Origin: Caecibacteroides pullorum
GTDB taxonomy: Bacteria; Bacteroidota; Bacteroidia; Bacteroidales; Bacteroidaceae
Assembly: GCF_019239235.1 (NCBI RefSeq)
Contig: NZ_JAAZTS010000011.1
Location: forward strand, 1-64,000
Direction: 5' to 3'
Length of the DNA: 64,000 bases
Shown: one piece after another, positions 18,893 through 27,554 of the stretch
Layout: every line of letters starts with the position of its first letter
How positions within the stretch are numbered: the stretch's first letter is position 1
The notes under the pieces: generated by a model
Databases searched by the model: none
What the model was told of the DNA's origin: nothing
What the model saw: only the letters and a program-made list of their open reading frames with translations
Made by a program: the position numbers and the translations under genes

Positions 18893-20074
18893 ATGAAGCG
18901 GATATTTGAAAAAATTGTAGAAGGACTGCTGGCCTGTAGCGGTTTTGTGACAAGCATCACAATTGTTTTGATTGTGCTCTTCCTCTTTTCGGAAGCGGCG
19001 GGGCTGTTTGGTGACAAGGTCATAGAAGAAGGTTACGTGCTGGCGGTTCATCAAGGTACCGGAGTGGACGAGCTGACTCCCGAGGAGATTAAGGATGTGT
19101 TTGACGGCGAGATTACCAATTGGAAGGATGTAGGGGGAGAGGATGTCCCCATCCGCCTGTTTCGTCTGGAGGACGCTGAGCGGTATTTCACGGAAGAGCA
19201 GTTGGGAGCGTCTTACGAGAATGCGGGCGCATGTATCACAGGGTTGGTAGCCCGTACGCCTGGTATGGTGGCTTTTGTTCCCGAACAGTTTGTGGAGCAC
19301 AATGACTCAGTGTATTTGATGAAAGATAACACCATCTCGGCGAAGGACGTGTTTGCCGGTGCGGAATGGTTTCCGACTGCTACGCCCGCACCCTTGTTCG
19401 GTTTCTTGCCCTTGATAACGGGTACGCTTTGGGTCAGCCTATTTGCCATTCTGATAGCTTTACCCTTCGGACTGTCCGTGGCCATCTATATGTCTGAAGT
19501 GGCCCATCCTAAAATCCGTAACGTCTTGAAGCCGGTCATCGAGCTGTTGAGCGGTATTCCATCTGTAGTTTATGGCTTCTTCGGCCTGATAGTCATCGTG
19601 CCTTTGCTTCAACAAGTGTTCAACCTACCTGTGGGTGAAAGTGGCTTGGCGGGAAGTATCGTGCTGGCCATCATGGCCTTGCCTACGATAATCACCGTGA
19701 CGGAAGATGCCATGCGTAACTGTCCCCGGGCTATGCGCGAGGCCAGTCTGGCGCTGGGCGCATCGCAATGGCAGACTATTTATAGAGTGGTGATACCTTA
19801 CTCCATATCGGGTATTACGTCGGGTGTCGTGTTGGGCATCGGACGCGCTGTGGGCGAGACGATGGCCGTGTTGATGGTGACAGGCAATGCGGCCGTGATA
19901 CCGTCTTCCATCCTTGAACCGCTTCGCACCATTCCCGCTACGATTGCTGCCGAACTGGGTGAGGCTCCCGCGGGGGGGGCACATTACGCGTCGTTGTTCC
20001 TCTTGGGCGTGGTGCTGTTTTTCATTAGTCTGCTGATTAACTTTACGGTGGAGGCGGTGTCGAAGAGAAAGTAA
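18893..20074 (+). CDS. pstC: Phosphate ABC permease PstC with an inserted PstS-like lobe
   Basis: Inner-membrane permease of the Pst system. After the first membrane helix (about residues 16-35) there is a periplasmic insert of some 110 residues (about 48-160) that resembles PstS: LTPEEIKDVFDGEITNWKDV matches LTRQQLEDIFRGKITNWKEV in the pstS product of this window, followed in both by GGED. The remaining part is a normal permease with five or so helices and the EAA loop (REASLALGASQWQTIYRVV). I start at the ATG 18893; the upstream TTG (18854) is less likely. Followed by pstA after 24 bases. Confidence 0.92.
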   Translation: MKRIFEKIVEGLLACSGFVTSITIVLIVLFLFSEAAGLFGDKVIEEGYVLAVHQGTGVDELTPEEIKDVFDGEITNWKDVGGEDVPIRLFRLEDAERYFTEEQLGASYENAGACITGLVARTPGMVAFVPEQFVEHNDSVYLMKDNTISAKDVFAGAEWFPTATPAPLFGFLPLITGTLWVSLFAILIALPFGLSVAIYMSEVAHPKIRNVLKPVIELLSGIPSVVYGFFGLIVIVPLLQQVFNLPVGESGLAGSIVLAIMALPTIITVTEDAMRNCPRAMREASLALGASQWQTIYRVVIPYSISGITSGVVLGIGRAVGETMAVLMVTGNAAVIPSSILEPLRTIPATIAAELGEAPAGGAHYASLFLLGVVLFFISLLINFTVEAVSKRK

Positions 20075-20098
20075 GGATTTAAATATAGAAATAAGATT

Positions 20099-20965
20099 AT
20101 GTCAGTCAATCGAAAACGTGTTTCGCAAGGTATAGCTTTCGGTTTGTTCCGTTTGCTGAGTCTGAGTGTCGTGTTGGTGCTCTTTGCTATTCTGTTCTTT
20201 ATTATATATAAAGGTATAGGGGTCATTAGTTGGGACTTCTTGACGACGGCTCCGGCCGACGGTATGACGGCAGGCGGTATCTGGCCGGCCATTGTAGGTA
20301 CGTTTTATCTCATGGTGGGTAGTGCGCTGTTCGCTTTCCCTGTAGGAGTGATGAGCGGCATTTATATGAATGAGTATGCTCCCAAACGGGGGTGGGTGGT
20401 TCGCTTCATCCGGATGATGACCAATAACCTGAGCGGCATCCCGTCCATTGTGTTTGGCTTGTTCGGTATGGCCTTGTTTGTCAACTGGCTCGATTTTGGT
20501 GACAGCATCCTGGCCGGTTCGCTCACGTTGGGCCTGCTCAGCTTACCGTTGGTTATCCGTACTACTGAGGAAGCTTTGAAGGCGATACCCGACAGCATGC
20601 GTGAGGGAAGCCGGGCCTTGGGCGCCACGAAGTTGCAGACCATCTGGCATGTCATCTTGCCGATGGGTATGCCTAACATCATTACCGGCCTTATTCTGGC
20701 TTTGGGGCGTGTGTCGGGCGAGACGGCGCCTATTCTGTTTACTTGTGCCGCTTACTTCCTGCCTCGGTTGCCACAAAGCATTTTTGACCAGTGTATGGCA
20801 TTGCCCTATCACCTGTATGTGATTTCGACCAGTGGTACGGACATCGATGCCCAGCTGCCCATTGCCTATGGCACGGCCTTGGTGCTCATTGTCATCATCT
20901 TGTTTGTTAACCTGTTGGCCAATGCTCTGCGCAAGTATTTTGAGAAGAAAGTAAAATCAAATTAG
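20099..20965 (+). CDS. pstA: Phosphate ABC permease PstA
   Basis: Second inner-membrane permease subunit of the Pst phosphate importer, 288 residues with six predicted membrane helices. The EAA loop that contacts PstB is [21 protein letters not shown], followed by [22 protein letters not shown], typical of PstA. Unlike PstC it carries no periplasmic insert. It lies between pstC and pstB in the same operon. Confidence 0.95.
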   Translation: MSVNRKRVSQGIAFGLFRLLSLSVVLVLFAILFFIIYKGIGVISWDFLTTAPADGMTAGGIWPAIVGTFYLMVGSALFAFPVGVMSGIYMNEYAPKRGWVVRFIRMMTNNLSGIPSIVFGLFGMALFVNWLDFGDSILAGSLTLGLLSLPLVIRTTEEALKAIPDSMREGSRALGATKLQTIWHVILPMGMPNIITGLILALGRVSGETAPILFTCAAYFLPRLPQSIFDQCMALPYHLYVISTSGTDIDAQLPIAYGTALVLIVIILFVNLLANALRKYFEKKVKSN

Positions 20966-21002
20966 AAAATGGAAATTTATCGATAATCAAATATCCAAAT
21001 AT

Positions 21003-21758
21003 ATGAAGAATATCATTGAAACCCGTGACGTGAACTTCTGGTATGGCGATTTTCATGCGTTGAAAAATATCAGCATGGATATAGAGGAAAAATCCGTGGT
21101 GGCTTTCATCGGCCCGTCGGGATGTGGCAAGTCTACCTTCCTTCGTCTGTTGAACCGGATGAATGACCTGATACCCGATACGCGTCTGACCGGAAGCGTT
21201 CAAATCAACGGGCAAGACATCTACGGCAAAGGGGTGAATGTGGATGAGTTGCGTAAGGACGTTGGCATGGTTTTTCAGCGTCCCAACCCGTTTCCCAAGA
21301 GTATATTCGAGAATGTAGCCTATGGCCTGCGCGTGAATGGGGTGACCGATACCCAATTCATTCGTCAGCGTGTGGAGGAAAGCTTGCGTGGTGCCGCCTT
21401 GTGGGATGAGGTGAAAGACAAGTTGAAAGAGTCGGCGTATGCTCTTTCGGGTGGTCAGCAGCAGCGTTTGTGCATAGCTCGGGCCATGGCAGTATCCCCC
21501 TCGGTGCTTCTTATGGACGAACCGGCTTCGGCGCTCGACCCCATCTCGACAACCAAGGTAGAGGAGTTGATACACGAGCTGAAGCACGACTACACCATTG
21601 TTATCGTGACTCATAACATGCAGCAGGCCGCCCGTGTAAGCGATAAGACGGCTTTCTTCTACATGGGGCAGATGGTGGAGTATGGCGACACGAAGACCAT
21701 CTTTATCAGCCCGAAAAAAGAGCAGACGCAGAATTATATCACAGGACGTTTCGGTTAA
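21003..21758 (+). CDS. pstB: Phosphate ABC transporter ATPase PstB
   Basis: ATP-binding subunit powering phosphate import. Walker [10 protein letters not shown] is at residues 37-45, the signature LSGGQQQR and Walker [13 protein letters not shown] follow in the right order, and the switch histidine is in [10 protein letters not shown]. Length (251 aa) is normal. Lies 37 bases after pstA and 65 bases before phoU. Confidence 0.97.
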   Translation: MKNIIETRDVNFWYGDFHALKNISMDIEEKSVVAFIGPSGCGKSTFLRLLNRMNDLIPDTRLTGSVQINGQDIYGKGVNVDELRKDVGMVFQRPNPFPKSIFENVAYGLRVNGVTDTQFIRQRVEESLRGAALWDEVKDKLKESAYALSGGQQQRLCIARAMAVSPSVLLMDEPASALDPISTTKVEELIHELKHDYTIVIVTHNMQQAARVSDKTAFFYMGQMVEYGDTKTIFISPKKEQTQNYITGRFG

Positions 21759-21823
21759 TGGGGATTTTGCTTAACTTTGAGGCAATTTTAAAAACGAATT
21801 AGTAACTAAAACAGAATAGTATT

Positions 21824-22516
21824 ATGGTAAAATTCATCGAAAGTGAACTGGTTTTGTTGAAGAAAGAGATAGACGAAATGTGGACGTTGGTTTACAACCA
21901 ACTGGATCGTGCCGGCGAATCGGTACTTACGCTGGACAAGGAGTTGGCTCAGCAGGTGCTTGTGCATGAACGTCGGGTCAATGCCTTTGAGCTGAAGATA
22001 GACAGCGATGTGGAGGACATCATTGCGCTTTATACGCCGGTAGCCATCGATTTACGATTTGTATTGGCCATGCTGAAAATCAATACCAATCTGGAGCGTC
22101 TGGGCGATTTTGCCGAGAGCGTTGCCCGCTTTGCTCTCGAAGAGAAAGAGCTGACACTCGATGCCGACCTCGTGAAGCGTCTTCGTCTGCAGGAGATGAT
22201 CGATCAGGTTCTCTCCATGCTCGAACTGGCAAAGCGTGCTTTGCAGGAAGAAAGCCAGGAGTTGGCTACATCAGTTTTCGCGAAAGACAATGTGCTGGAT
22301 GAAATCAATGCCAACGCTTCTACCTTGTTGGCAGAATATATCCAGCAACATCCTGAAAGCGCTTTGTCCTGCATCAATTTGGCAAGCGTTTTCCGCAAGT
22401 TGGAGCGTGCCGGCGACCACATCACGAACATAGCAGAAGAGATTGTCTTCTTCATCGACGCCAAGGTATTGAAGCATCACGATACGGCAGAAGAGGGATA
22501 CGGACAAGAGAAGTAG
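21824..22516 (+). CDS. phoU: Phosphate signalling regulator PhoU
   Basis: All-helical protein of 230 residues that couples Pst transporter state to the phosphate two-component system and tunes uptake. Two PhoU helical repeats are visible, each with an acidic metal-binding motif: LKIDSDVEDIIALYTPVAID in the first and the ERAGDHITNIAEEIVFF end in the second. Last gene of pstCAB-phoU; the transcript probably ends in the repeat array just downstream. Confidence 0.94.
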   Translation: MVKFIESELVLLKKEIDEMWTLVYNQLDRAGESVLTLDKELAQQVLVHERRVNAFELKIDSDVEDIIALYTPVAIDLRFVLAMLKINTNLERLGDFAESVARFALEEKELTLDADLVKRLRLQEMIDQVLSMLELAKRALQEESQELATSVFAKDNVLDEINANASTLLAEYIQQHPESALSCINLASVFRKLERAGDHITNIAEEIVFFIDAKVLKHHDTAEEGYGQEK

Positions 22517-22543
22517 TCAGAGAAGCCTCTTCTTAATAAAGAA

Positions 22544-22609
22544 TAAAGCATTGTTTTCTGCCTCACAAAGCATTGTTTTTCGAGGTGGAAAGCAATGCTT
22601 TCTTTTTGC
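22544..22609. repeat. Three tandem 22-bp repeats, also the terminator region of phoU
   Basis: Units begin at 22544, 22566 and 22588, each reading NAAAGCA(T/A)TG followed by a T-rich part. The third unit holds the palindrome GAAAGCAATGCTTTC followed by T5, a plausible phoU terminator. The units resemble those at 52089-52154 (GAAAGCAATG) in both sequence and period. They lie between convergent genes. Confidence 0.8.
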
Positions 22610-22611
22610 AT

Positions 22612-25386
22612 TTATTCTCCATTCTTTCGTTTCAAGAAATCGGTGGGGTTTTCGCCGAAATATTCTTTGTAGCATTTGGTGAAGTAGGAGGGCGAACTGA
22701 AACCTACCTCGTAAGTGATTTCAGCTACCGTCTTTTCGGTGGAAGCCAATAGCGAAGATGCACGTTTCAGGCGTGCGATGCGCAGCAGTTCGTTGGGGGC
22801 ATGGCCACAGAGTGCCTTCGTTTTGCGATAAAGCTGTACGCGGCTCAAACCTATTTCTTCCCCCAAATCCTCTATGCTTAGGTTAGGATCGGACAGGCGG
22901 TCGTTGATGAGGCGATGGAGCTTTTCCATGAAACCTTTATCCAGCTCGGCCACGGGGGCCTTTTGCGTGGGTGCTTTCACGCCGTCCGAGAAGAAATTTT
23001 GTAAACGTTGGCGGTTTTCGATGAGGTTGCGCAGGCGGACGGTAAGTAGCTGGGCACTGAAAGGTTTGGATATGTAGGAATCTGCTCCACACTCGTATCC
23101 CTTTATCTTCTGTTCGTCTACGGCATAGGCCGTAAGCATCATCACAGGGATATGCGATGTCTGCAATTCCGACTTCAGGCGGCGGCAGCACTCCATGCCG
23201 TCCATGACGGGCATCATCACGTCGCAGATGATGGCGTCGGGCACGTACTTCATGGCTTGTTGAACGCCCTCTTGTCCATTGGCAGCCTCAATGACGTTGT
23301 ATTTTTCCTGAAGGACGGAGCGGACATAGTCGCGTATGTCCTGATTGTCGTCTATTACGAGAATGGTTTCTTTGTCTTCGGGTTTTGTGTCGTGATCGGC
23401 CACTTGTATTGTTTCCTGGTCGGCGGCCAGTACGGCGCCTTCTTTCAGGTTGGCTAACATGGCGCTACGAGTAGTGTTACTGTCTAATGCACCTGTTTGA
23501 TGAGCTGGCATCTCAATGCAGAAGCGGGTACCTTGTCCTTCAGCGCTGTCCACGTGGATGGTGCCTCCGTGCATCTCTACAAATGCTTTCACCAAGGCGA
23601 GGCCAATGCCCGATCCTGCATGGTGGACATCTATCTGGTAGAAGCTTTCGAATATGTGCTGTATGTGGTCGGCAGACATGCCTACTCCAGTATCTGTTAC
23701 TTGCAGGCGCATCCAACGGATATTTTCCTTATTGAAAAATTCGAGACTGACGTGGACGCTTCCGTTTTCGGGAGTAAACTTGAAGGCGTTGGACAGGAGA
23801 TTGTACAAGATACGTTCTATTTTTTCGGCATCGGCGGTGATGACGCTTTCTTCGTTGTCTTTACCTTCAGGCTCAGGGGTATCGATGCTGAAGCGGATAT
23901 GCTTTCGATAGGCCAAAGTACGGAAGGCGTCTGTCCATTCGTGTAGCGAGGCAGCCAGATCAAATCGAGAGAGATGCATATCCAGTTTCCCTTCTTCGAA
24001 TTTGCGGAAGTCGAGTATCTGGTTGACGAGGCGTAGCAGTACAGCTACGTTCTTATGGATAATATTCAGCAGAAAGCGTTCCTGCTCGTTCAGGTTGTGA
24101 CTTTGCTGAAGTTGGTCGACGGGGTCGGCGATGAGGGTGAGGGGAGTACGGAAGTCGTGGGATACGTTGGTGAAGAAAGCCAGTTTGGCATGCGTAGCCT
24201 CTTCTAGTTGCCTCGATAGTATGATGAGTTGGTCACGTTGTTCCTCCAGCTGCTTTTTCTGTTGGGACAGTTCGGCATTCAAGCGGTTTTTGGTCCAAAA
24301 AGCACGTACTACGAAGACCAGTAATGCCCCTACCAGCAGGATAATGATGATGCAGGCGTAGAGGAACATGCGTTGGGCGGAATAGCGGAGCAGGAAGGCA
24401 TCCAACTGGCTGTTGAGCTTCTCGATTTTTCCGTCCAGTGTGGCGATGTGATCCGTTTGCATCTGCATTACGTGGGCGTTTTGTCGGTTGACAGGAGCGG
24501 TGGAAAGCAGATTCTCGCGTTGATATTTCTTCCCTTCCAGAATGCTCATGGCTACTTGTATTACGCGGTCGCCTCCCGTGGGATAAATGAAAGTTCCGTC
24601 CAATATGCCATTGGCTACCAATTCTACTCCCAAGCCTTTGCCAGGCAAGGCATCTACACCGACGAAGAGCATTTTGTTTGCGCGTCCATGCCGAAGGGCT
24701 GCTGTGTGTGCTCCTGCTGCCATGCGATCGTTATGAGCAAATACCAGATCGATTTTCGGCTGACAGGTCAGGATGGAGTCAAATGCTTGTTCTGCTGATT
24801 TTTGGAACCACCCGGCATCGGCACTGGCCACTATCTGTATGCCAGGTGTACGAGATAGTACGTCCATCAATCCTCGATGGCGATCGGCTGCAGGTGTGGA
24901 ACCTTTTAAGCCTGTCAGTTCTACAACGTTGCCTTTGCCTTCCAAACGTGTAGTAATGTAGTGGCCTATCTGTCGGCCCATTTCGTAGTTGTCTGCTCCT
25001 ACATAAGCAGTATACTGGTCGGAGTTAATCCGTCTGTCAACCAGTACGACCGGGATTCCCTTGGCATATGCTTTTTCTATCACAGGAGTGATGGCTTCTG
25101 CTTCGTTGGGAGCTACAACAATCAGATCTACTTTTCGGCGGATAAATCGTTCGATATCTTCTGTTTGTTTCCGATTATCGTCGTTTGCCGAACGGATATC
25201 TACTTCCACGCCAGGATAGAAGAGTGCTTCGCGGCGGATTTCCTTGTTCATTTGTGTGCGCCATTCGTCATCACTGCATTGTGACACGCCGATAACGTAA
25301 CGGTTTTTCTCTTGGCTGCATGAACTAAATAGCAGTAGATAGAGTGTACAAAGGATGGTTACAAGAAAGACAAAATGGCGTTTCAT
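22612..25386 (-). CDS. Hybrid two-component sensor-regulator with periplasmic sugar-binding sensor (BT1754-like)
   Basis: One-protein signalling system of 924 residues. Order: signal/lipobox-like start (Cys23), periplasmic-binding-protein fold (about 30-310), membrane helix (340-361), histidine kinase with His410 in FFTNVSHDFRTPL and ATP-binding region to about 628, receiver domain (674-790) with Asp722 in IICDVMMP, and a C-terminal AraC-type DNA-binding domain (about 820-924). The layout is that of BT1754 of B. thetaiotaomicron, which binds fructose directly and turns on fructan genes. Neighbouring fructokinase, MFS importer and GH32 fit that ligand. Start set at 25386; the 13 extra residues upstream are not needed. 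A minus-strand TATCTTTG at 25414-25421 is a possible -7 element. Confidence 0.93.
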   Translation of the reverse strand: MKRHFVFLVTILCTLYLLLFSSCSQEKNRYVIGVSQCSDDEWRTQMNKEIRREALFYPGVEVDIRSANDDNRKQTEDIERFIRRKVDLIVVAPNEAEAITPVIEKAYAKGIPVVLVDRRINSDQYTAYVGADNYEMGRQIGHYITTRLEGKGNVVELTGLKGSTPAADRHRGLMDVLSRTPGIQIVASADAGWFQKSAEQAFDSILTCQPKIDLVFAHNDRMAAGAHTAALRHGRANKMLFVGVDALPGKGLGVELVANGILDGTFIYPTGGDRVIQVAMSILEGKKYQRENLLSTAPVNRQNAHVMQMQTDHIATLDGKIEKLNSQLDAFLLRYSAQRMFLYACIIIILLVGALLVFVVRAFWTKNRLNAELSQQKKQLEEQRDQLIILSRQLEEATHAKLAFFTNVSHDFRTPLTLIADPVDQLQQSHNLNEQERFLLNIIHKNVAVLLRLVNQILDFRKFEEGKLDMHLSRFDLAASLHEWTDAFRTLAYRKHIRFSIDTPEPEGKDNEESVITADAEKIERILYNLLSNAFKFTPENGSVHVSLEFFNKENIRWMRLQVTDTGVGMSADHIQHIFESFYQIDVHHAGSGIGLALVKAFVEMHGGTIHVDSAEGQGTRFCIEMPAHQTGALDSNTTRSAMLANLKEGAVLAADQETIQVADHDTKPEDKETILVIDDNQDIRDYVRSVLQEKYNVIEAANGQEGVQQAMKYVPDAIICDVMMPVMDGMECCRRLKSELQTSHIPVMMLTAYAVDEQKIKGYECGADSYISKPFSAQLLTVRLRNLIENRQRLQNFFSDGVKAPTQKAPVAELDKGFMEKLHRLINDRLSDPNLSIEDLGEEIGLSRVQLYRKTKALCGHAPNELLRIARLKRASSLLASTEKTVAEITYEVGFSSPSYFTKCYKEYFGENPTDFLKRKNGE

Positions 25387-25446
25387 GGATTTTTGTTCTT
25401 TGGTTATGGATACAAAGATAGACAAAAATCCATGAAACTATCATCT

Positions 25447-26340
25447 CTATGCCAGTCTTTCCGTCAGCGATTGAGGTAATACGGGCATAGCTCCTTGTTG
25501 CGTACAAACATAAGCCGAAGTTTCTACGGCCAGTTGATGGGCTTCTGCTACTGGATGTCCCTTAAGGATAGCGGCCGTAAAGGCTGCTGTGAAAGAGTCG
25601 CCTGCACCTACAGTGTCAGCAACCTGCACCTTAGGAGTTTCTACAAATGATACGTGGCCGGGAGTAAAGACATAACTGCCGTTTACACCACAAGTCAGAA
25701 TCAGCATTTTCAGATTATATTTGGCCAGCAGAATCCAGCATTTGTCCTGAAGGTCGATACCCGGATAACCGAACATTCGGCTTACGGTAACCAGCTCTTC
25801 ATCGTTAATCTTCAGTACGTTGCAACGACGAAACGAATCACACAGAATTTCTTTCGTATAAAATCCTTGACGCAGGTTGATGTCAAAAATGCGGAGTGTA
25901 TCTTCGTTTTCCGGCATTGCGTCGAGAAAATGGTGAATGGTTTCGCGTGATACGATGCTGCGTTGTGCCAATGAACCGAAACAGACTGCGCATGTCTGAT
26001 GGGCCAGTCCCTCAAGAGCTTGTGTGTAGGGAATGTTGTCCCAAGCTACACCTTCTTTTATGTCATAGCAAGGAACCCCTTCAGCATCCAATTCTACTTG
26101 AACCGTTCCTGTGGGATAAGGTACTGTTTCTATCAGTCCGTATAATTGTTTTTCGCGGAAGTTATCCAAAATTTCTGAACCCAGTTTGTCCTGTCCTACG
26201 GCACTTACTATGCGGCTTTCCAATCCGAACTGCGATACGTGATAGGCAAAATTGGCTGGTGCTCCACCCAGTTTTTTCCCTTCGGGCAGCACGTCCCAAA
26301 GTGCTTCGCCCATTCCGACTACGATTGATTGATTATTCAT
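25447..26340 (-). CDS. PfkB-family fructokinase
   Basis: Cytoplasmic sugar kinase of the ribokinase/PfkB family, expected to phosphorylate fructose released by the GH32 enzyme. The glycine-rich sugar-binding stretch KLGGAPANFAYHV lies near residue 25 and the catalytic motif DTVGAGDSFTAAF near residue 245, with the base aspartate in GAGD. Length (297 aa) is normal. Its start overlaps the end of the MFS transporter gene by 8 bases, implying translational coupling. Confidence 0.92.
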   Translation of the reverse strand: MNNQSIVVGMGEALWDVLPEGKKLGGAPANFAYHVSQFGLESRIVSAVGQDKLGSEILDNFREKQLYGLIETVPYPTGTVQVELDAEGVPCYDIKEGVAWDNIPYTQALEGLAHQTCAVCFGSLAQRSIVSRETIHHFLDAMPENEDTLRIFDINLRQGFYTKEILCDSFRRCNVLKINDEELVTVSRMFGYPGIDLQDKCWILLAKYNLKMLILTCGVNGSYVFTPGHVSFVETPKVQVADTVGAGDSFTAAFTAAILKGHPVAEAHQLAVETSAYVCTQQGAMPVLPQSLTERLA

Positions 26341-27517
26341 GGCTATTGTTTTTTTGTGATTTCATTTTCAAAGTGTAGGCAATCAGATAGAGTACGCCGA
26401 TCGTCATTACAGCGACAGCGCCGCTTTGTCCAACAGCGTCACTGGCCATACCCATCAGCAGCGGGAAGATTGTACCTCCGAAAAGACCCATAATCATCAG
26501 TCCCGAAACCTCGTTCTTTTTGTCGGGTACAGCAGTGAGGGCTTGTGCAAAGATGATAGGAAAGACATTGGAGTTGCCGAATCCGATGAGGGCGATGCAG
26601 ACGTAGATGACATGATGTGCGTCGGACACCAGCAGGCCAGCCATGGCTACCAGCATACACGCTACGCTGATGCCCAGAAAGCGGCGTGCAGACAAATGCT
26701 GCAGGATGAACGTGCCCAACAGGCAGCCCGCCGTACGGAAGATGAAGTAGAGGCTCGTGGCAAAACCAGCTTCGTCGAGTGTCAAGCCTACACGCTCCAT
26801 CAGTAGCTTGGGTGCAGTTGTGTTGGTTCCTACATCGATACCTACGTGGCAGACAATACCCAAAAAACAAAGCAGGATAAACGGTTGTCCTAACAGACGC
26901 AGGCAGTCTGCAAAGCCTGATGCCTGATCGGGCTTTTCTTCTTCAATAGGGGTAGATGAGAGCCACAGGATGGCGATGACAGCCACTATCATGTAGACGG
27001 GGAACAGCACACGCCAGCCCAATCCGAAAGTAGGCATGGCCTGCGTAGCACCCCACATGGCGATGTAGGGAGCCAGGAACGAAGCGATGGCTTTGACAAA
27101 CTGCCCGAAAGTAAGCGAACTGGCCAGACGGTCGCCCGAAATAATGTTGCTCAATAGTGGATTGAGCGAAGTTTGCATCAGGGCATTGCCGATACCCAGC
27201 AGCGAGAAGGAGCAGAGCATCAGTCCGTAACCATCCCCAAAGAAAGGCAATAGGAGTGACAGAGCTGTTACGAAGAGGCTCAGCAGTACCGTGTTTTTTC
27301 GTCCGATACGATTCATCAGCATTCCTGTGGGTACAGAGAAAATGAGAAACCAGAAGAAGACAAGCGACGGAAAAATGTTGGCCTGCGAGTCCGTCAGTCC
27401 AAGGTCAGCCTTTACGTAATTGGAAGCGATACCTACCAGGTCGACAAAGCCCATGGCGAAGAAGCAGAGCATGACGGGTATCAGCCTTCCGTATTTCATT
27501 TGTTGTTTTGCGGTCAT
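26333..27517 (-). CDS. MFS sugar transporter
   Basis: Inner-membrane major facilitator of 394 residues with about twelve membrane helices and the loop motif MLMNRIGRKNTVL after the second helix. It resembles the glucose/galactose/fucose-type (FHS) and BT1758-like monosaccharide importers of Bacteroides fructan loci. Given the adjacent kinase and glycosidases it probably brings in fructose or another hexose made in the periplasm. Overlaps the fructokinase gene and follows the alpha-galactosidase gene by 37 bases. Confidence 0.9.
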   Translation of the reverse strand: MTAKQQMKYGRLIPVMLCFFAMGFVDLVGIASNYVKADLGLTDSQANIFPSLVFFWFLIFSVPTGMLMNRIGRKNTVLLSLFVTALSLLLPFFGDGYGLMLCSFSLLGIGNALMQTSLNPLLSNIISGDRLASSLTFGQFVKAIASFLAPYIAMWGATQAMPTFGLGWRVLFPVYMIVAVIAILWLSSTPIEEEKPDQASGFADCLRLLGQPFILLCFLGIVCHVGIDVGTNTTAPKLLMERVGLTLDEAGFATSLYFIFRTAGCLLGTFILQHLSARRFLGISVACMLVAMAGLLVSDAHHVIYVCIALIGFGNSNVFPIIFAQALTAVPDKKNEVSGLMIMGLFGGTIFPLLMGMASDAVGQSGAVAVMTIGVLYLIAYTLKMKSQKNNSHE

Positions 27518-27554
27518 TGTTTTTAAGAATTTAAAGAAGTTTGAGAAGTGATAT

